DNA of 64,000 bases, from contig CAVOGJ010000014.1 of the NCBI GenBank assembly GCA_963695405.1, forward strand, positions 248,001 through 312,000, in the 5' to 3' direction. Positions 9,521 to 18,262 of the stretch are shown one piece after another; positions within the stretch are counted from its first letter, which is position 1; every line of letters begins with the position of its first letter. The notes beneath the pieces are model-generated. The model ran no database searches, was not told the DNA's origin, and worked only from the letters and a program-made list of their open reading frames with translations. Both the position numbers and the translations under genes were made by a program. The DNA is from CAVOGJ01 sp963695405. Its GTDB lineage: Bacteria; Planctomycetota; Planctomycetia; Pirellulales; Pirellulaceae.

Positions 9521-10861
9521 ATGTCGCGTGCCTTTTCCGCCCTGCAGATGCTTTTGTTCACGTCCCTCTTGGTTCAGTGGGTGCCGTGGGCCCCAGGTCA
9601 GACGACCCGAGTGTTCACGGGGGCCCAGCTGCTGACGATGGAGGGCCCGGCGATTGCCTCCGGCACTTTGATTGTGACTGGAACACGCATTACGGCGGTT
9701 GGTGATGGGGACGAGATCAAAATTCCGGAAGGCGCGGAAATCGTCGATTGCTCGGGCCGCACGATCATGCCCGGGCTGATCTGTACGCATAGCCATATCG
9801 GCGGCATTGGCGGGGCCGACAGCAGCGCCTCCATTCAACCCGGCGTCCGCATTTACGATTCACTGAACGTCCATGATTCTGGATTTAAACGCGCCTTGGC
9901 AGGGGGTTTAACGACGCTCAATATCATGCCAGGATCAGGGCATCTCATCAGCGGTCAGACCATCTACGTGAAGCTGCGCTACTTTGACAATCACCCGCGA
10001 ACGATCGACGATTTGTTCGTGCGAGACGCTGACGGACATCCGCAAGGCGGGCTGAAGATGGCGAACGGCACCAATTCGATGCGTGATGCTCCCTTCCCGG
10101 GCACACGCGGCAAGTCTGCGTTCCTCGTCCGAGAGCAGTTCATTAAGGCGCGGGAGTACGACGCGAAGGTGAAGCGGGCCGCGGGCGATCCCGAAAAGTT
10201 GCCCCCGCGCGATCTGCATCTCGAAGCATTGATTGAGGCCATGCAAGGGAAGAGGATGGTTCATCACCATACGCATCGGCATGACGATATCCTCACCGTC
10301 TTGCGGCTATCGCGCGAGTTTCAATTTCCGGTCGTACTGCACCATGTGAGCGAGGGCTGGAAAGTCGCCGACGAGATTGCCGCCGCCAAGGCGCCATGCT
10401 CGGTGATCCTCGTCGACTCGCCGGGCGGCAAACTCGAGGCCCGCTACCTGCGGCCGGAAACAGGAAAGATTCTGGACGAGGCGGGAGTCCGCGTGGCATT
10501 CCATACCGACGATTGGATTACCGATTCTCGCGTCTTCTTTCGCATGGCCGCGATGGCGGTGCGGGCGGGCATGGATCGACAAGCGGCGCTCGCATCGCTG
10601 ACGCTGGCGGGAGCCGAGATGCTGGGCTTGGACGATCGCATTGGTTCCCTCCGGGCTGGCAAGGACGCGGACTTGATTATCCTCGACGGCGATCCGTTCA
10701 GCGTTTACACCAAGGTACAGCAGACGTGGGTCGAGGGTCGTCGGGCATTTGATCGGAGCGATCCTCAAGATCGTCTTTACGCCGTCGGCGGATATGGTGC
10801 GACGCACGATCAATCACCCTACTACTGTTGCTTTGATCAAGGGTCAGGAGGTGGAAATTGA
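9521..10861 (+). CDS. Exported amidohydrolase (imidazolonepropionase-like), metal ligands intact
   Basis: 446 residues with a signal peptide (about 1-27, ending APGQ). The amidohydrolase fold shows the expected ligand set: HxH at H90/H92 (THSHIGG), histidines H248-H250 and H252, H274/H275 (VVLHHVSEG), and an Asp after His in AFHTDDW (D330). The C-terminal composite domain LGLDDRIGSLRAGKDADLIILDGDPF is classic for the imidazolonepropionase/dipeptidase-like branch. It probably hydrolyses a small cyclic amide or peptide in the periplasm; substrate unknown. The stop TGA overlaps the TTG start of the next gene, so the two are translated together. Confidence 0.9.
   Translation: MSRAFSALQMLLFTSLLVQWVPWAPGQTTRVFTGAQLLTMEGPAIASGTLIVTGTRITAVGDGDEIKIPEGAEIVDCSGRTIMPGLICTHSHIGGIGGADSSASIQPGVRIYDSLNVHDSGFKRALAGGLTTLNIMPGSGHLISGQTIYVKLRYFDNHPRTIDDLFVRDADGHPQGGLKMANGTNSMRDAPFPGTRGKSAFLVREQFIKAREYDAKVKRAAGDPEKLPPRDLHLEALIEAMQGKRMVHHHTHRHDDILTVLRLSREFQFPVVLHHVSEGWKVADEIAAAKAPCSVILVDSPGGKLEARYLRPETGKILDEAGVRVAFHTDDWITDSRVFFRMAAMAVRAGMDRQAALASLTLAGAEMLGLDDRIGSLRAGKDADLIILDGDPFSVYTKVQQTWVEGRRAFDRSDPQDRLYAVGGYGATHDQSPYYCCFDQGSGGGN
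10846..10851 (+). promoter_or_regulatory. Strong RBS deciding a TTG start
   Basis: AGGAGG 6 nt before the TTG at 10858, inside the 3' end of the upstream amidohydrolase gene. It fixes the unusual start, which overlaps the upstream stop as TTGA. Confidence 0.85.
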
Positions 10862-12111
10862 AGAAGGTCCCCTCACTCCCAGCCGGCACCGTCGCTGCCG
10901 TCAGCGCATTCTTCGCCATGTGGCTGGCCGGCGCCAGCACCAGCGTGGCACAGGTCGCCATCAAGGGAGAGAAGATTTACACGATGGCGACGACTCCACT
11001 CGAGGACGGTGTGATCGTCATTCGCGACGGCGTGATCTCAGCGATTGGAAAGGCGACGGAGATTAAGATTCCGGAAGGGTATCGTGTCATCTCTGGCAAG
11101 ATCGTTACTCCGGGCCTAATCGATGCCCACTCGACCGTCGGTGTTTCGGGACTACTCAATACGAAACACGATCAAGATCAATTGGAATCGACCGAACCGA
11201 TCCAACCCCAATTACGTGCGATCGACGCCTACAACGCCCACGATGAACTGGTCGCATGGGTGCGCAGTCATGGCATTACCACCGTTCATACGGGGCATGC
11301 TCCCGGCGAGTTGATTTCGGGTCAAACGATCATCGTCAAGACGACCGGAAACACCGTCGAAGAGGCCCTGGTGGCTGGCGAACGTGTGGTGGCGGCCACC
11401 CTGGCCGATTCTGCCCGTAAGTCGGGCAGCCGTTCCCCAGGGACACGCGGGAAAATGATGTCGATGCTACGAGCCGAGTTCCTCAAGGCACAGGAATACG
11501 CGCAAAAGCATGATCGAGCCGACGAGGACGAGGAGGTCGAACCACCCTCGCGGGATCTGCGGCTCGAATCACTGTCCCGCGTGCTGAAGGGCGAACTCAA
11601 GTTACTGGTCACGGCCGATCGCGCCCAGGACATCGCCAGCGCTTTGCGGCTGGCCAAAGAATTCGATATCCAGATCTGGCTCGATAGCGGCGCCGAATCG
11701 TACCTCTTGGTGGATGAAATCAAGGCTGCCGGCGTGCCGGTCTTGATTCACCCGTCGATGGCGCGAGCGACCGGTGAGAAGGAGAATCTGAGCTTCGAGA
11801 CAGCTGCAAAGCTTGTACAGGCCGGAATTCCCGTGGCGCTGCAGAGTGGCTACGAATCTTACGTACCCAAGACACGCGTCGTGCTCTTCGAAGCTGCCGT
11901 GGCCGCTGCCAATGGCCTGACATTTGAACAGGCGTTGGCAACGGTGACGAGTTCTGCGGCGCGGATTCTGGGTATCGAGGATCGTGTGGGTTCTCTGGCC
12001 ATCGGCATGGATGGCGATGTGGCTGTCTTTGACGGTGATCCTTTCGAATACACTTCGCATTGCACTGCCGTCGTGATCAACGGCACTGTCGTCAGCGATA
12101 CGCCCCGATAG
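10858..12111 (+). CDS. Amidohydrolase-like protein with lost metal ligands (probable pseudoenzyme partner)
   Basis: 417 residues starting at TTG, with an ideal AGGAGG. A signal peptide covers about residues 1-31. It is a paralogue of the preceding gene: same order of motifs (KIPEGYRVISGKIVTPGL, HLISGQ/ELISGQ, PGTRGK, DRVGSLAIGMDGDVAVFDGDPF). The HxH is HST (H91, T93), the histidine cluster is replaced by LLVTADRAQD, LHHVSEG by LDSGAESY, and the HTDD aspartate by QSGYES. All expected metal ligands except one are therefore gone while the fold is retained and the length is normal. Translationally coupled to the active-looking paralogue, so a heteromeric or regulatory subunit role is my inference. 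Monomeric binding protein is the alternative. Confidence 0.88.
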   Translation: MKKVPSLPAGTVAAVSAFFAMWLAGASTSVAQVAIKGEKIYTMATTPLEDGVIVIRDGVISAIGKATEIKIPEGYRVISGKIVTPGLIDAHSTVGVSGLLNTKHDQDQLESTEPIQPQLRAIDAYNAHDELVAWVRSHGITTVHTGHAPGELISGQTIIVKTTGNTVEEALVAGERVVAATLADSARKSGSRSPGTRGKMMSMLRAEFLKAQEYAQKHDRADEDEEVEPPSRDLRLESLSRVLKGELKLLVTADRAQDIASALRLAKEFDIQIWLDSGAESYLLVDEIKAAGVPVLIHPSMARATGEKENLSFETAAKLVQAGIPVALQSGYESYVPKTRVVLFEAAVAAANGLTFEQALATVTSSAARILGIEDRVGSLAIGMDGDVAVFDGDPFEYTSHCTAVVINGTVVSDTPR

Positions 12112-12174
12112 CTGTAGGTCACAGGTGCTGGGAATACGGAGATTCCCGCAGCTGCCCCAGATCGCAAGCCGCTG

Positions 12175-13098
12175 CTAAGAGTCGATGCTCCCCATGGCCT
12201 GCGCCACAATATCGACGCCAACCTCCCGCCCCCAAGCCCTCAAGAACCACTGGAACTGGCCAAACGACCCATCGCCAATCGTCTGGCCGTCAACCTGTAT
12301 CACCGGTAATCCGCACCAAGGCGTACTGGTGAGCCAAACTTCATCGGCTGCGTAAAATTCCGCGCGTGTGATGTCGCGGTACTGAAACGGAATCGCCTGG
12401 CTGAGCGCTATTTCTTCCATGACGGCCAGGCTGATGCCTGGGAGGATCTTCTCCCGACGGGGTGAGACGAGCCCCAGGCCCTGAAAGTAAGCCACGATGT
12501 TTGCCGTCGAGGCCTCGCACACAAAGCCGTCCATATCCAGCAACAGCCCCCGCGCGGCGGGGTCGATCTCGCGGGCTTCCTTGTCCGCCAGATAGTAATG
12601 CAGGCGGCTGCGCGACTTCACCGCGGGCGACCAATTCAGCGGTGACAGCTGGCGGTGCCGTGATGTCACCAAGCGAACCCCCGTAGCGTAATTTCGCGCC
12701 CAATCGGCGAAACAGAGAGGCTCGGCATGACAACAGACAACAGGACCGCTGGCGGCTCGCAGCCCAGACAACCCGGCATCGCCGGGGGTTACCCAGAGGA
12801 TAATGCGCAAGTCACCTCCCTTGGGCAGACGCGGGTAATTTCGTGAGGCAATCTGCTCGATCACGCCTTGGAGTTGCTCGCCGCTATAATCGATCGACCC
12901 TCCCACCATCTTTAGCGAATGCAGCAAACGCTGCACGTGGTCTGCGGAACGAAATGGACGACCGTCAAATGTCCGTACTTGCTCGGCCACGGCCACACCG
13001 TGGACGAAGCCCGCATCGTGAACCGATAGCGATAAAGCGGAGGCCGGCAGCCAGTGACCGTTTCGCCAAGCGTCCAGCGAGAGTTCTTGCAGGGCCAT
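12175..13098 (-). CDS. Class IV PLP aminotransferase
   Basis: 307 residues, fold type IV (branched-chain aminotransferase / D-amino-acid aminotransferase / aminodeoxychorismate lyase superfamily). Visible signs: a SVHDAGFVHGVAVAEQVRTFDG start domain, the PLP lysine K161 in SPAVKSRSRLHYYLA, the E195 motif CEASTANI, and the LPGISLAVMEEIA phosphate-binding region. AAGGTG lies 8 nt before the ATG. It could be an ilvE-like transaminase or a 4-amino-4-deoxychorismate lyase (pabC); the residues I can read do not settle this. It faces the amidohydrolase pair tail to tail with 63 bp between the stops. Confidence 0.88.
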   Translation of the reverse strand: MALQELSLDAWRNGHWLPASALSLSVHDAGFVHGVAVAEQVRTFDGRPFRSADHVQRLLHSLKMVGGSIDYSGEQLQGVIEQIASRNYPRLPKGGDLRIILWVTPGDAGLSGLRAASGPVVCCHAEPLCFADWARNYATGVRLVTSRHRQLSPLNWSPAVKSRSRLHYYLADKEAREIDPAARGLLLDMDGFVCEASTANIVAYFQGLGLVSPRREKILPGISLAVMEEIALSQAIPFQYRDITRAEFYAADEVWLTSTPWCGLPVIQVDGQTIGDGSFGQFQWFLRAWGREVGVDIVAQAMGSIDS

Positions 13099-13284
13099 AT
13101 TTAATCACCTTGCCGGTTAAGCGGCCATTTCCCTCAAAAGGGGATCAAGTTGCCGGGGTTCCTTCGTGAAACGATCACTCGGATCGCGATAATAGGTCGA
13201 GGGCCGCTCCCAATACGTAGGCCGCGGAACGAAATTTATGCACTGCCGTTGAAGCACAGCCGAGTCAGGGAAGGTGTCTTGCTT

Positions 13285-14931
13285 ATGCTCAAAAAGCCGA
13301 ATCGCCGTGATTATGTTCTGGGTCCATGGGATTGGACCGTCGAGAGACTCGAGTCGCGTTGTCTACTGGCCGGCAGTGTCAGCGGCTTGGTGGTTGGCTC
13401 GACGTTGCGACTAACCGGTGACTCGGCCGACAACGATGTCATCGTATCGTCGACGGGAGGCACGGTGAAGCTCGTGTCGGGAGCCGATGCGACGGATATT
13501 TCCGTGACCGGTTCCCTCGCTCGCATCAAGCGAATCGTCTGGGATACCGGTGGAGGCGACGACAAGATCACCCTCGATGAACTTGAGTTGGCCGGCAGCC
13601 TGACGATTCGGGGCACCGGCAGCCAAACCGTGCTACTGGATGGTACTACCATCGGCGGAGCTCTTGTCGTGGAGAGCGGCGAGGCACTCCATATCGAAAT
13701 GGCGAACTCCCAGATCGACGGACGGACCACCTGGACCAACCAGGCGGGAACCGCCGAAATCGTAATTGGCGTCGGAAGCCTGCTGCAAGGTCCGGTCAGC
13801 ATTCAACTGGCGGGTAGCGGGGATAAGTCGCTCTCGCTTGACGATGCTACGCTCGAAAAAGGGCTGACGTTTCAGAGCGAGGGTGGCAATGTGACCACGT
13901 CGATTACGGGGCAATCGGAGGTCTGGCGCCGCTGGACGTCGACGGTTACCGCAGGCAACGATGACTTCGAGATGCGTGACGCAAGCCTGATTGTTGGCTC
14001 TCTCTCCAGGTTGACTAACGGTTATGAGAGCCAGTTTGTGATGCGGGATGCTGCGGAGATTACCTCACTGGCACGCGTGAGAACCAGTAGTGACGGTGCT
14101 GCCGATGTCCGCATCGTCGATGCGGCGACCGTGGGTCGTTTCATCGGTTCAGGTGTTGCGACCAGGAAGAATGTGGTCTATGCCAGTCGTCCGACTGGCG
14201 AACTGAAGGCAGACATCTACGCCCCGAAGACCGCTGGCCCCCACCCGGCGATTATCGTGATTCATGGCGGCTATTGGCGGTTTGGCAGCAAGTCGGCGAT
14301 GACGCAACGCTCGAAGCAATTGGCCGACCGGGGCTATGTTGTGGTGAACATCGACTATCGACTTGCCCCCGGCTCGCAGTTTCCGGATCAGATTCACGAC
14401 GTAAAATCAGCTGTGATTTGGGTACGACAAAACGCGCAGGACTTACAAGTTGATCCTGAACGGATTGGCACTTACGGCTATTCGGCAGGCGGCCATCTGG
14501 CGTTGTTGCTCGGCATGACTGATGGAACCGAGGGGCTGGAGGGTCCAGATGCGTCCCCGGGTGTCAGTACGAGGGTACAAGCGGTGGTGGCCGGTGGACC
14601 GGCTGTTGACTTTCGCGATTTCGCCCCTGACGATGATCGACTCGATTACTTCCTGGGTGGCACGCTGGACGAGGTTCCCCAAAACTACCAGAATGCGTCA
14701 CCGGCCAACTGGGTGTCCAGTGATGATCCACCCACGATGGTTTTTATCGGAGAGAACGATTCGCTGGTCAGCCGTCCGAAGATCGATGACTTCATGGACA
14801 GTCTCGATTCGGCAGGCGTCGAGCATCGTTTCTACGAGGTAGCTGGTAAGAATCATGTGCAGGCCCTGGCCGACGCGGATGCGCTGCTGGCATCCGCTCG
14901 GTTCTTTGACGAAATCCTCAAATCAGCGTAG
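13285..14931 (+). CDS. LEPR-XLL solenoid fused to an alpha/beta-hydrolase esterase
   Basis: 548 residues from the ATG at 13285 (GGAAGG at 13269-13274); the frame extends 45 codons upstream without a good signal. Residues 19-30 (VERLESRCLLAG) are the LEPR-XLL motif. Residues about 31-290 form repetitive beta-strands like a solenoid. Residues about 293-548 are an alpha/beta hydrolase of the BD-FAE/HSL-like esterase type: oxyanion HGG at 327-329, nucleophile S400 in GYSAGG, D492 in GENDS, H524 in KNHVQ. All three catalytic residues are present. Probably an exported carbohydrate esterase (acetyl or feruloyl type) held on the cell surface; substrate inferred only from fold. Confidence 0.9.
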   Translation: MLKKPNRRDYVLGPWDWTVERLESRCLLAGSVSGLVVGSTLRLTGDSADNDVIVSSTGGTVKLVSGADATDISVTGSLARIKRIVWDTGGGDDKITLDELELAGSLTIRGTGSQTVLLDGTTIGGALVVESGEALHIEMANSQIDGRTTWTNQAGTAEIVIGVGSLLQGPVSIQLAGSGDKSLSLDDATLEKGLTFQSEGGNVTTSITGQSEVWRRWTSTVTAGNDDFEMRDASLIVGSLSRLTNGYESQFVMRDAAEITSLARVRTSSDGAADVRIVDAATVGRFIGSGVATRKNVVYASRPTGELKADIYAPKTAGPHPAIIVIHGGYWRFGSKSAMTQRSKQLADRGYVVVNIDYRLAPGSQFPDQIHDVKSAVIWVRQNAQDLQVDPERIGTYGYSAGGHLALLLGMTDGTEGLEGPDASPGVSTRVQAVVAGGPAVDFRDFAPDDDRLDYFLGGTLDEVPQNYQNASPANWVSSDDPPTMVFIGENDSLVSRPKIDDFMDSLDSAGVEHRFYEVAGKNHVQALADADALLASARFFDEILKSA

Positions 14932-15028
14932 ATTCCAGGGGTGTCATCACCAATGCGGCTGCCAAGCGAACCAAACGGTTGGACCTGCCTGCCCGGCCAT
15001 CGACCCCCAACCCGATGAGAAGCAACGC

Positions 15029-15571
15029 GTGACGGACAATCCGGGGCTGGACTGGTTAGCCGAACATGGGGATCTCCTCTACCGCTACGCGGTGACCCGG
15101 GTGGCCCACCCCGAGATCGCTGCCGATCTAGTACAGGAAACGTTCGTCGCCGCGCTCAAGGCGCACCGGGATTATCGCGGTGACGCTTCCCGTGCCTCCT
15201 GGCTGGTCGGGATTCTTAAGAACAAGATTGTGGATCATTATCGGGCGGCGGCCCGGCAGCTGCCCCAGGCAGCGAACGATCCGTTGGCCGATTCTCCTCA
15301 CCAGCACGCCGCGCCATGGCCGGCTGCCGCCTCGAAATCGCTGGAGGACCAGGAATTCTGGCGCATATTCGACGAATGCCGCTCCCGTTTGCCAGGAACA
15401 CTGGCCGGGGCCTTCACGTTACGGGAAATTGAGCAACTTTCCACCGCAGAAGTGTGTAAGATACTTCACATATCGCCGACGAATCTCTCAGTACGAGTTC
15501 ATCGGGCTCGCACGCTGTTGCGGGAGTGCTTGGCGACCCGGTGGTTCGGGTCGGAACGCGATGGGAGATGA
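15029..15571 (+). CDS. ECF-like RNA polymerase sigma factor
   Basis: 180 residues from GTG at 15029. Region 2 is clear (LLYRYAVTRVAHPEIAADLVQETFVAALKAHRDYRGDAS, then W-LVGILKNKIVDHYR), and region 4 has LREIEQLSTAEVCKILHISPTNLSVRVHRAR, a helix-turn-helix. Between them lies an unusual Gln/Ala/Pro-rich linker of about 45 residues (positions 75-120). The frame is open further upstream over the end of the preceding gene, but that stretch has no family similarity. A zinc-finger anti-sigma gene follows 55 bp downstream, so the pair forms a typical extracytoplasmic signalling unit. Confidence 0.92.
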   Translation: MTDNPGLDWLAEHGDLLYRYAVTRVAHPEIAADLVQETFVAALKAHRDYRGDASRASWLVGILKNKIVDHYRAAARQLPQAANDPLADSPHQHAAPWPAAASKSLEDQEFWRIFDECRSRLPGTLAGAFTLREIEQLSTAEVCKILHISPTNLSVRVHRARTLLRECLATRWFGSERDGR

Positions 15572-15626
15572 TTTACTTCAAGTAGGGTAGCCATCAGGAG
15601 CCGGCCCCTGTGAGGGCAAGGGTTTG

Positions 15627-15920
15627 ATGAGATTCTGGCGAGCCATCCACCTGCTGCTAACGCTCCGTTGTCAAGAATCGGAAGCATTGATCTCGCGATC
15701 GCTTGACGAGAAGCTGCCCGGCGTGGAGCGCTGGGCAGTGCGACTGCACTTCATCAGCTGCCATACGTGTCGACACTTCAAGAGGCAGCTGTTGCTGATC
15801 CATGCAGCGGCCTCGGCACGAGCCAAACTCGATGGGAAACTGGCTCCCAGCGGCGAATTGCCCAGCTCCGTCCGGTCACGGATCGCAGGCGTCTTACGGG
15901 ATACAGGATGGGACGAATAG
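15627..15920 (+). CDS. Zinc-finger (zf-HC2-like) anti-sigma factor
   Basis: 97 residues from ATG 15627 with GAGGGCAAGG before it. An N-terminal CQESEALISRSLDE block is followed by H-FISC-HTC (HxxxCxxC), the zinc-binding ZAS/zf-HC2 signature of anti-sigma factors. The Arg-rich, Ala-rich C-terminus has no transmembrane helix, so it would be a cytoplasmic anti-sigma. It lies directly after the sigma factor gene on the same strand. Partner assignment is by position. Confidence 0.82.
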   Translation: MRFWRAIHLLLTLRCQESEALISRSLDEKLPGVERWAVRLHFISCHTCRHFKRQLLLIHAAASARAKLDGKLAPSGELPSSVRSRIAGVLRDTGWDE

Positions 15921-15960
15921 TCCGCTGGCGCCGCGGGTGAGTTCGCCGGGATTGGGACGG

Positions 15961-16282
15961 TTATTCGTCGACCGCCTCCTGGAGGGCCCGCACCTGTGCC
16001 TCGGGGCTGAACGCTGTACTGGTCACAAAATCGACGTCTATTCCGAGTGCATCGGCTGAGCTTCCGCGCCAGGTCCACATCTCGTACACCCTCGAACTGA
16101 CCGACCACCTGATCCTGGTGATAGATGGTCTGCCGATCGGTGCGAAAGCCCGACTCGAAGCAATCGACCAACTCCTCGATCCAGTCTTGCGGAATCCGCT
16201 TCGTCTGGCAGTACGCGACGGACCAAATATCCCGGCCGGTACATTCGCTCAGCAACGCCAGGGCGGTCAATCGGGGCAGCAT
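15961..16282 (-). CDS. Conserved-looking hypothetical protein, frameshifted
   Basis: I do not recognise a named family. The ATG at 16282 begins MLPRLTALALLSECTGRDIW and the frame is coherent to ...GVRDVDLARKL. There one extra base (near 16057; minus strand aagctc-a-gccgat) shifts it. In the next frame the text continues as ADALGIDVDFVTSTAF...LQEAVDE and stops at TAA 15961, giving about 106 residues. Both halves are acidic, helix-rich and free of stops, which supports one intact ancestral gene. It starts 9 bp after the stop of the Cys-rich hydrolase gene, so they are co-transcribed. Likely an assembly indel rather than a dead gene. Confidence 0.72.
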
Positions 16283-16291
16283 GATGAAGAC

Positions 16292-17272
16292 TTAGTCGAC
16301 CGGTCGCCAGAGAACATAGTTGCGGATCAATCCCATCACTTCCGGTGACTGGTAGTACAGCTTGAACTTGTGGTTCTTGCCTATAATCTGGCTCGCATTG
16401 AATTGTTGCAGCTTGCAACTATCATCCCCCAGTCCACAGGGTATGCCAACCAGTCCCAGCGCGGGGCCGGTCGACTCGGGGATGAGCTTCTCGTACCGCC
16501 GCAGCACTGGATCACAGCAGTTGTAAATGATCAGACCCCGCTCGATTTGAGACATCGCGCAGCCGTAGCAATGACCAGGCAGGAGCCAGTCGGCCTGGCT
16601 GGCAGTTGCCATAATGGCGATCCGCGGTCGGACGGTACATCCATAGCGGGTCGAAGCGAGTCCGCGACCGCAGAGGGTTCCACCTCCGAGGATATGGGCC
16701 GCTCCCAGGATGGTGCGACCGCCATAACTGAATCCGGCCAGGCTGACCTGGAGTTCCGGTTGCAGATTGGAGAGCCACCAAGCGAGATAATATGACTGAA
16801 TGGGCGTACGTCGTGCCTTGACGCGGGCATCACGGATAATCGCGGAACGGCAGGGGATGGGCTCGGAAGGCCATGACCAGATTACATGGCGGATAGGCGG
16901 CGCGTCGCATTCGCATGTGAAGCTGCAATAGGTCTTGAAACCCCGATCTTGCGCCCAGGCGTCCGAGATACGATTGCCGTGCACATAGACGGTTGTGATC
17001 TGCTGGGGATCGTCTCCGGCGAAGAAAGCTTCCTGATTGGACGGAACCCAGCCGTGACACGGATCAAAGCAGTGATAACATAACTGCGGTCTACAGGGGG
17101 TGGGCGGATTGGAGCATGTACCCAGATGCCTGGTGCTGATCATCCAGATCTGATCTTGCGAGCGGATGTCACAGGTCTGCCAAGGACACGGGGAAGGGTG
17201 CTCGGCGTTGGTCGGCATACCAAGCGCGATCACGGCGAGGAACGCCGTGACTCGTAGCCATTGGCCACGCAT
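16292..17272 (-). CDS. Exported Cys-rich alpha/beta-hydrolase-like protein
   Basis: 326 residues from ATG 17272, chosen because it gives a signal peptide (residues 1-23, FLAVIALGMPTNA); the frame runs 32 codons further up, where a TTG is also possible. The mature part has about 20 cysteines, several in pairs (CRPQLCYHCFDPC, CSFTCEC). TVYVHGN (H98) and a nucleophile-elbow-like S182 in LAGFSYGG mark an alpha/beta-hydrolase fold. The Cys content suggests disulfide-stabilised secretion. No substrate can be read from sequence. First gene of a two-gene unit with the frameshifted hypothetical. Confidence 0.75.
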   Translation of the reverse strand: MRGQWLRVTAFLAVIALGMPTNAEHPSPCPWQTCDIRSQDQIWMISTRHLGTCSNPPTPCRPQLCYHCFDPCHGWVPSNQEAFFAGDDPQQITTVYVHGNRISDAWAQDRGFKTYCSFTCECDAPPIRHVIWSWPSEPIPCRSAIIRDARVKARRTPIQSYYLAWWLSNLQPELQVSLAGFSYGGRTILGAAHILGGGTLCGRGLASTRYGCTVRPRIAIMATASQADWLLPGHCYGCAMSQIERGLIIYNCCDPVLRRYEKLIPESTGPALGLVGIPCGLGDDSCKLQQFNASQIIGKNHKFKLYYQSPEVMGLIRNYVLWRPVD

Positions 17273-17626
17273 CTGTCGCTGAGAAAGTATGACGTTTGTC
17301 CGCAAGGCTCCGCCTTTCACCGTAACCGTCCTGAGTCGGGATGAAGCGCAAACCAACCGGCCTGCCATTCACCCACGTTTCATCGGTAGCTATCAGTGCT
17401 AGGCGGACATCACACGGGTGGTTTTCCCGAAAGAACAATCGACCGAATTTTTTCGCCTGTAACTTATTTGCCATCCGCGCTGATCGTCTGCTGTCGGAAA
17501 AAAACAACATGATTCGCTTGCACATCAACGGGCGTGTTGTAGAGTTTTATGCCCTACCAATCGGGCCCACCAACCATCCCACCCCGAGCGTTCCCACCCG
17601 CTCAAGCGTCACTGGAGTTGAGTCTC

Positions 17627-18070
17627 ATGAAACGCCTCGCTTTTGTTACGATCGTGCTAATCGTCATCGCGTCGACCAGCGGCTGTCGCCGCGGCCTGCG
17701 ATTGTGGGGTTGTCGTGGTGCTCGCTGTGCGCCGGCGTACGGCACGATGGCGCCGATGCCGGCTCCTACGCCGCAGCCCCCGATGGCTTACCCGGCCTGC
17801 CCACCCGCCTGCCCTCCGCCGTGCGTGAGTTATCCCGCCTGTCCGGATCCTTGCGGCTATTCGACGACGGCCTACGACTGCGGCTGCGAGACGACTTCTG
17901 GACCGGCCTACACCGGCTATTCGGGATGTAGTCCGGAAATTCCGGTTTCCGATTCCGGCTATAACCTGCAGCCGGGCGAGTACATGGTTTCCCCATCAAC
18001 GGACGCGATGCCTCCTGCCAATGTGCCGCCCACCTTGCCGTCAACCGCACCCACCGGTTTTAACGGCTGA
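17627..18070 (+). CDS. Small Pro/Cys/Tyr-rich lipoprotein
   Basis: 147 residues. ATG 17627 is preceded by GGAG at 17614-17617. The first 20 residues form a lipoprotein signal (LAFVTIVLIVIASTSGC) with the lipidated cysteine at 20; the -3 position is Thr, a little unusual. The rest is low-complexity: PAPTPQPP, PACPPACPPPC, PACPDPC, then a Tyr/Ser/Gly stretch. No domain recognised. It is probably anchored in the cell envelope and flexible, with cysteines for cross-linking. Longer upstream frame rejected because it lacks a signal. Confidence 0.75.
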   Translation: MKRLAFVTIVLIVIASTSGCRRGLRLWGCRGARCAPAYGTMAPMPAPTPQPPMAYPACPPACPPPCVSYPACPDPCGYSTTAYDCGCETTSGPAYTGYSGCSPEIPVSDSGYNLQPGEYMVSPSTDAMPPANVPPTLPSTAPTGFNG

Positions 18071-18262
18071 GCTGCACGAGCCATGCCGGCGGCACGCGAC
18101 GCTTCGATCGGCCCTGTTCGCACCGTTTTATCTCTGCAGGCCGAGTAACCGGCATGACGGGGAGAAATGTCCCCCAAACGCGACGCCGCAATTTTGAGCG
18201 GGAACGCTGCGGCAAGTTAGGATAGAAGGGGGTTCGTCTCTGTCTATCCAACGGGGTATACC

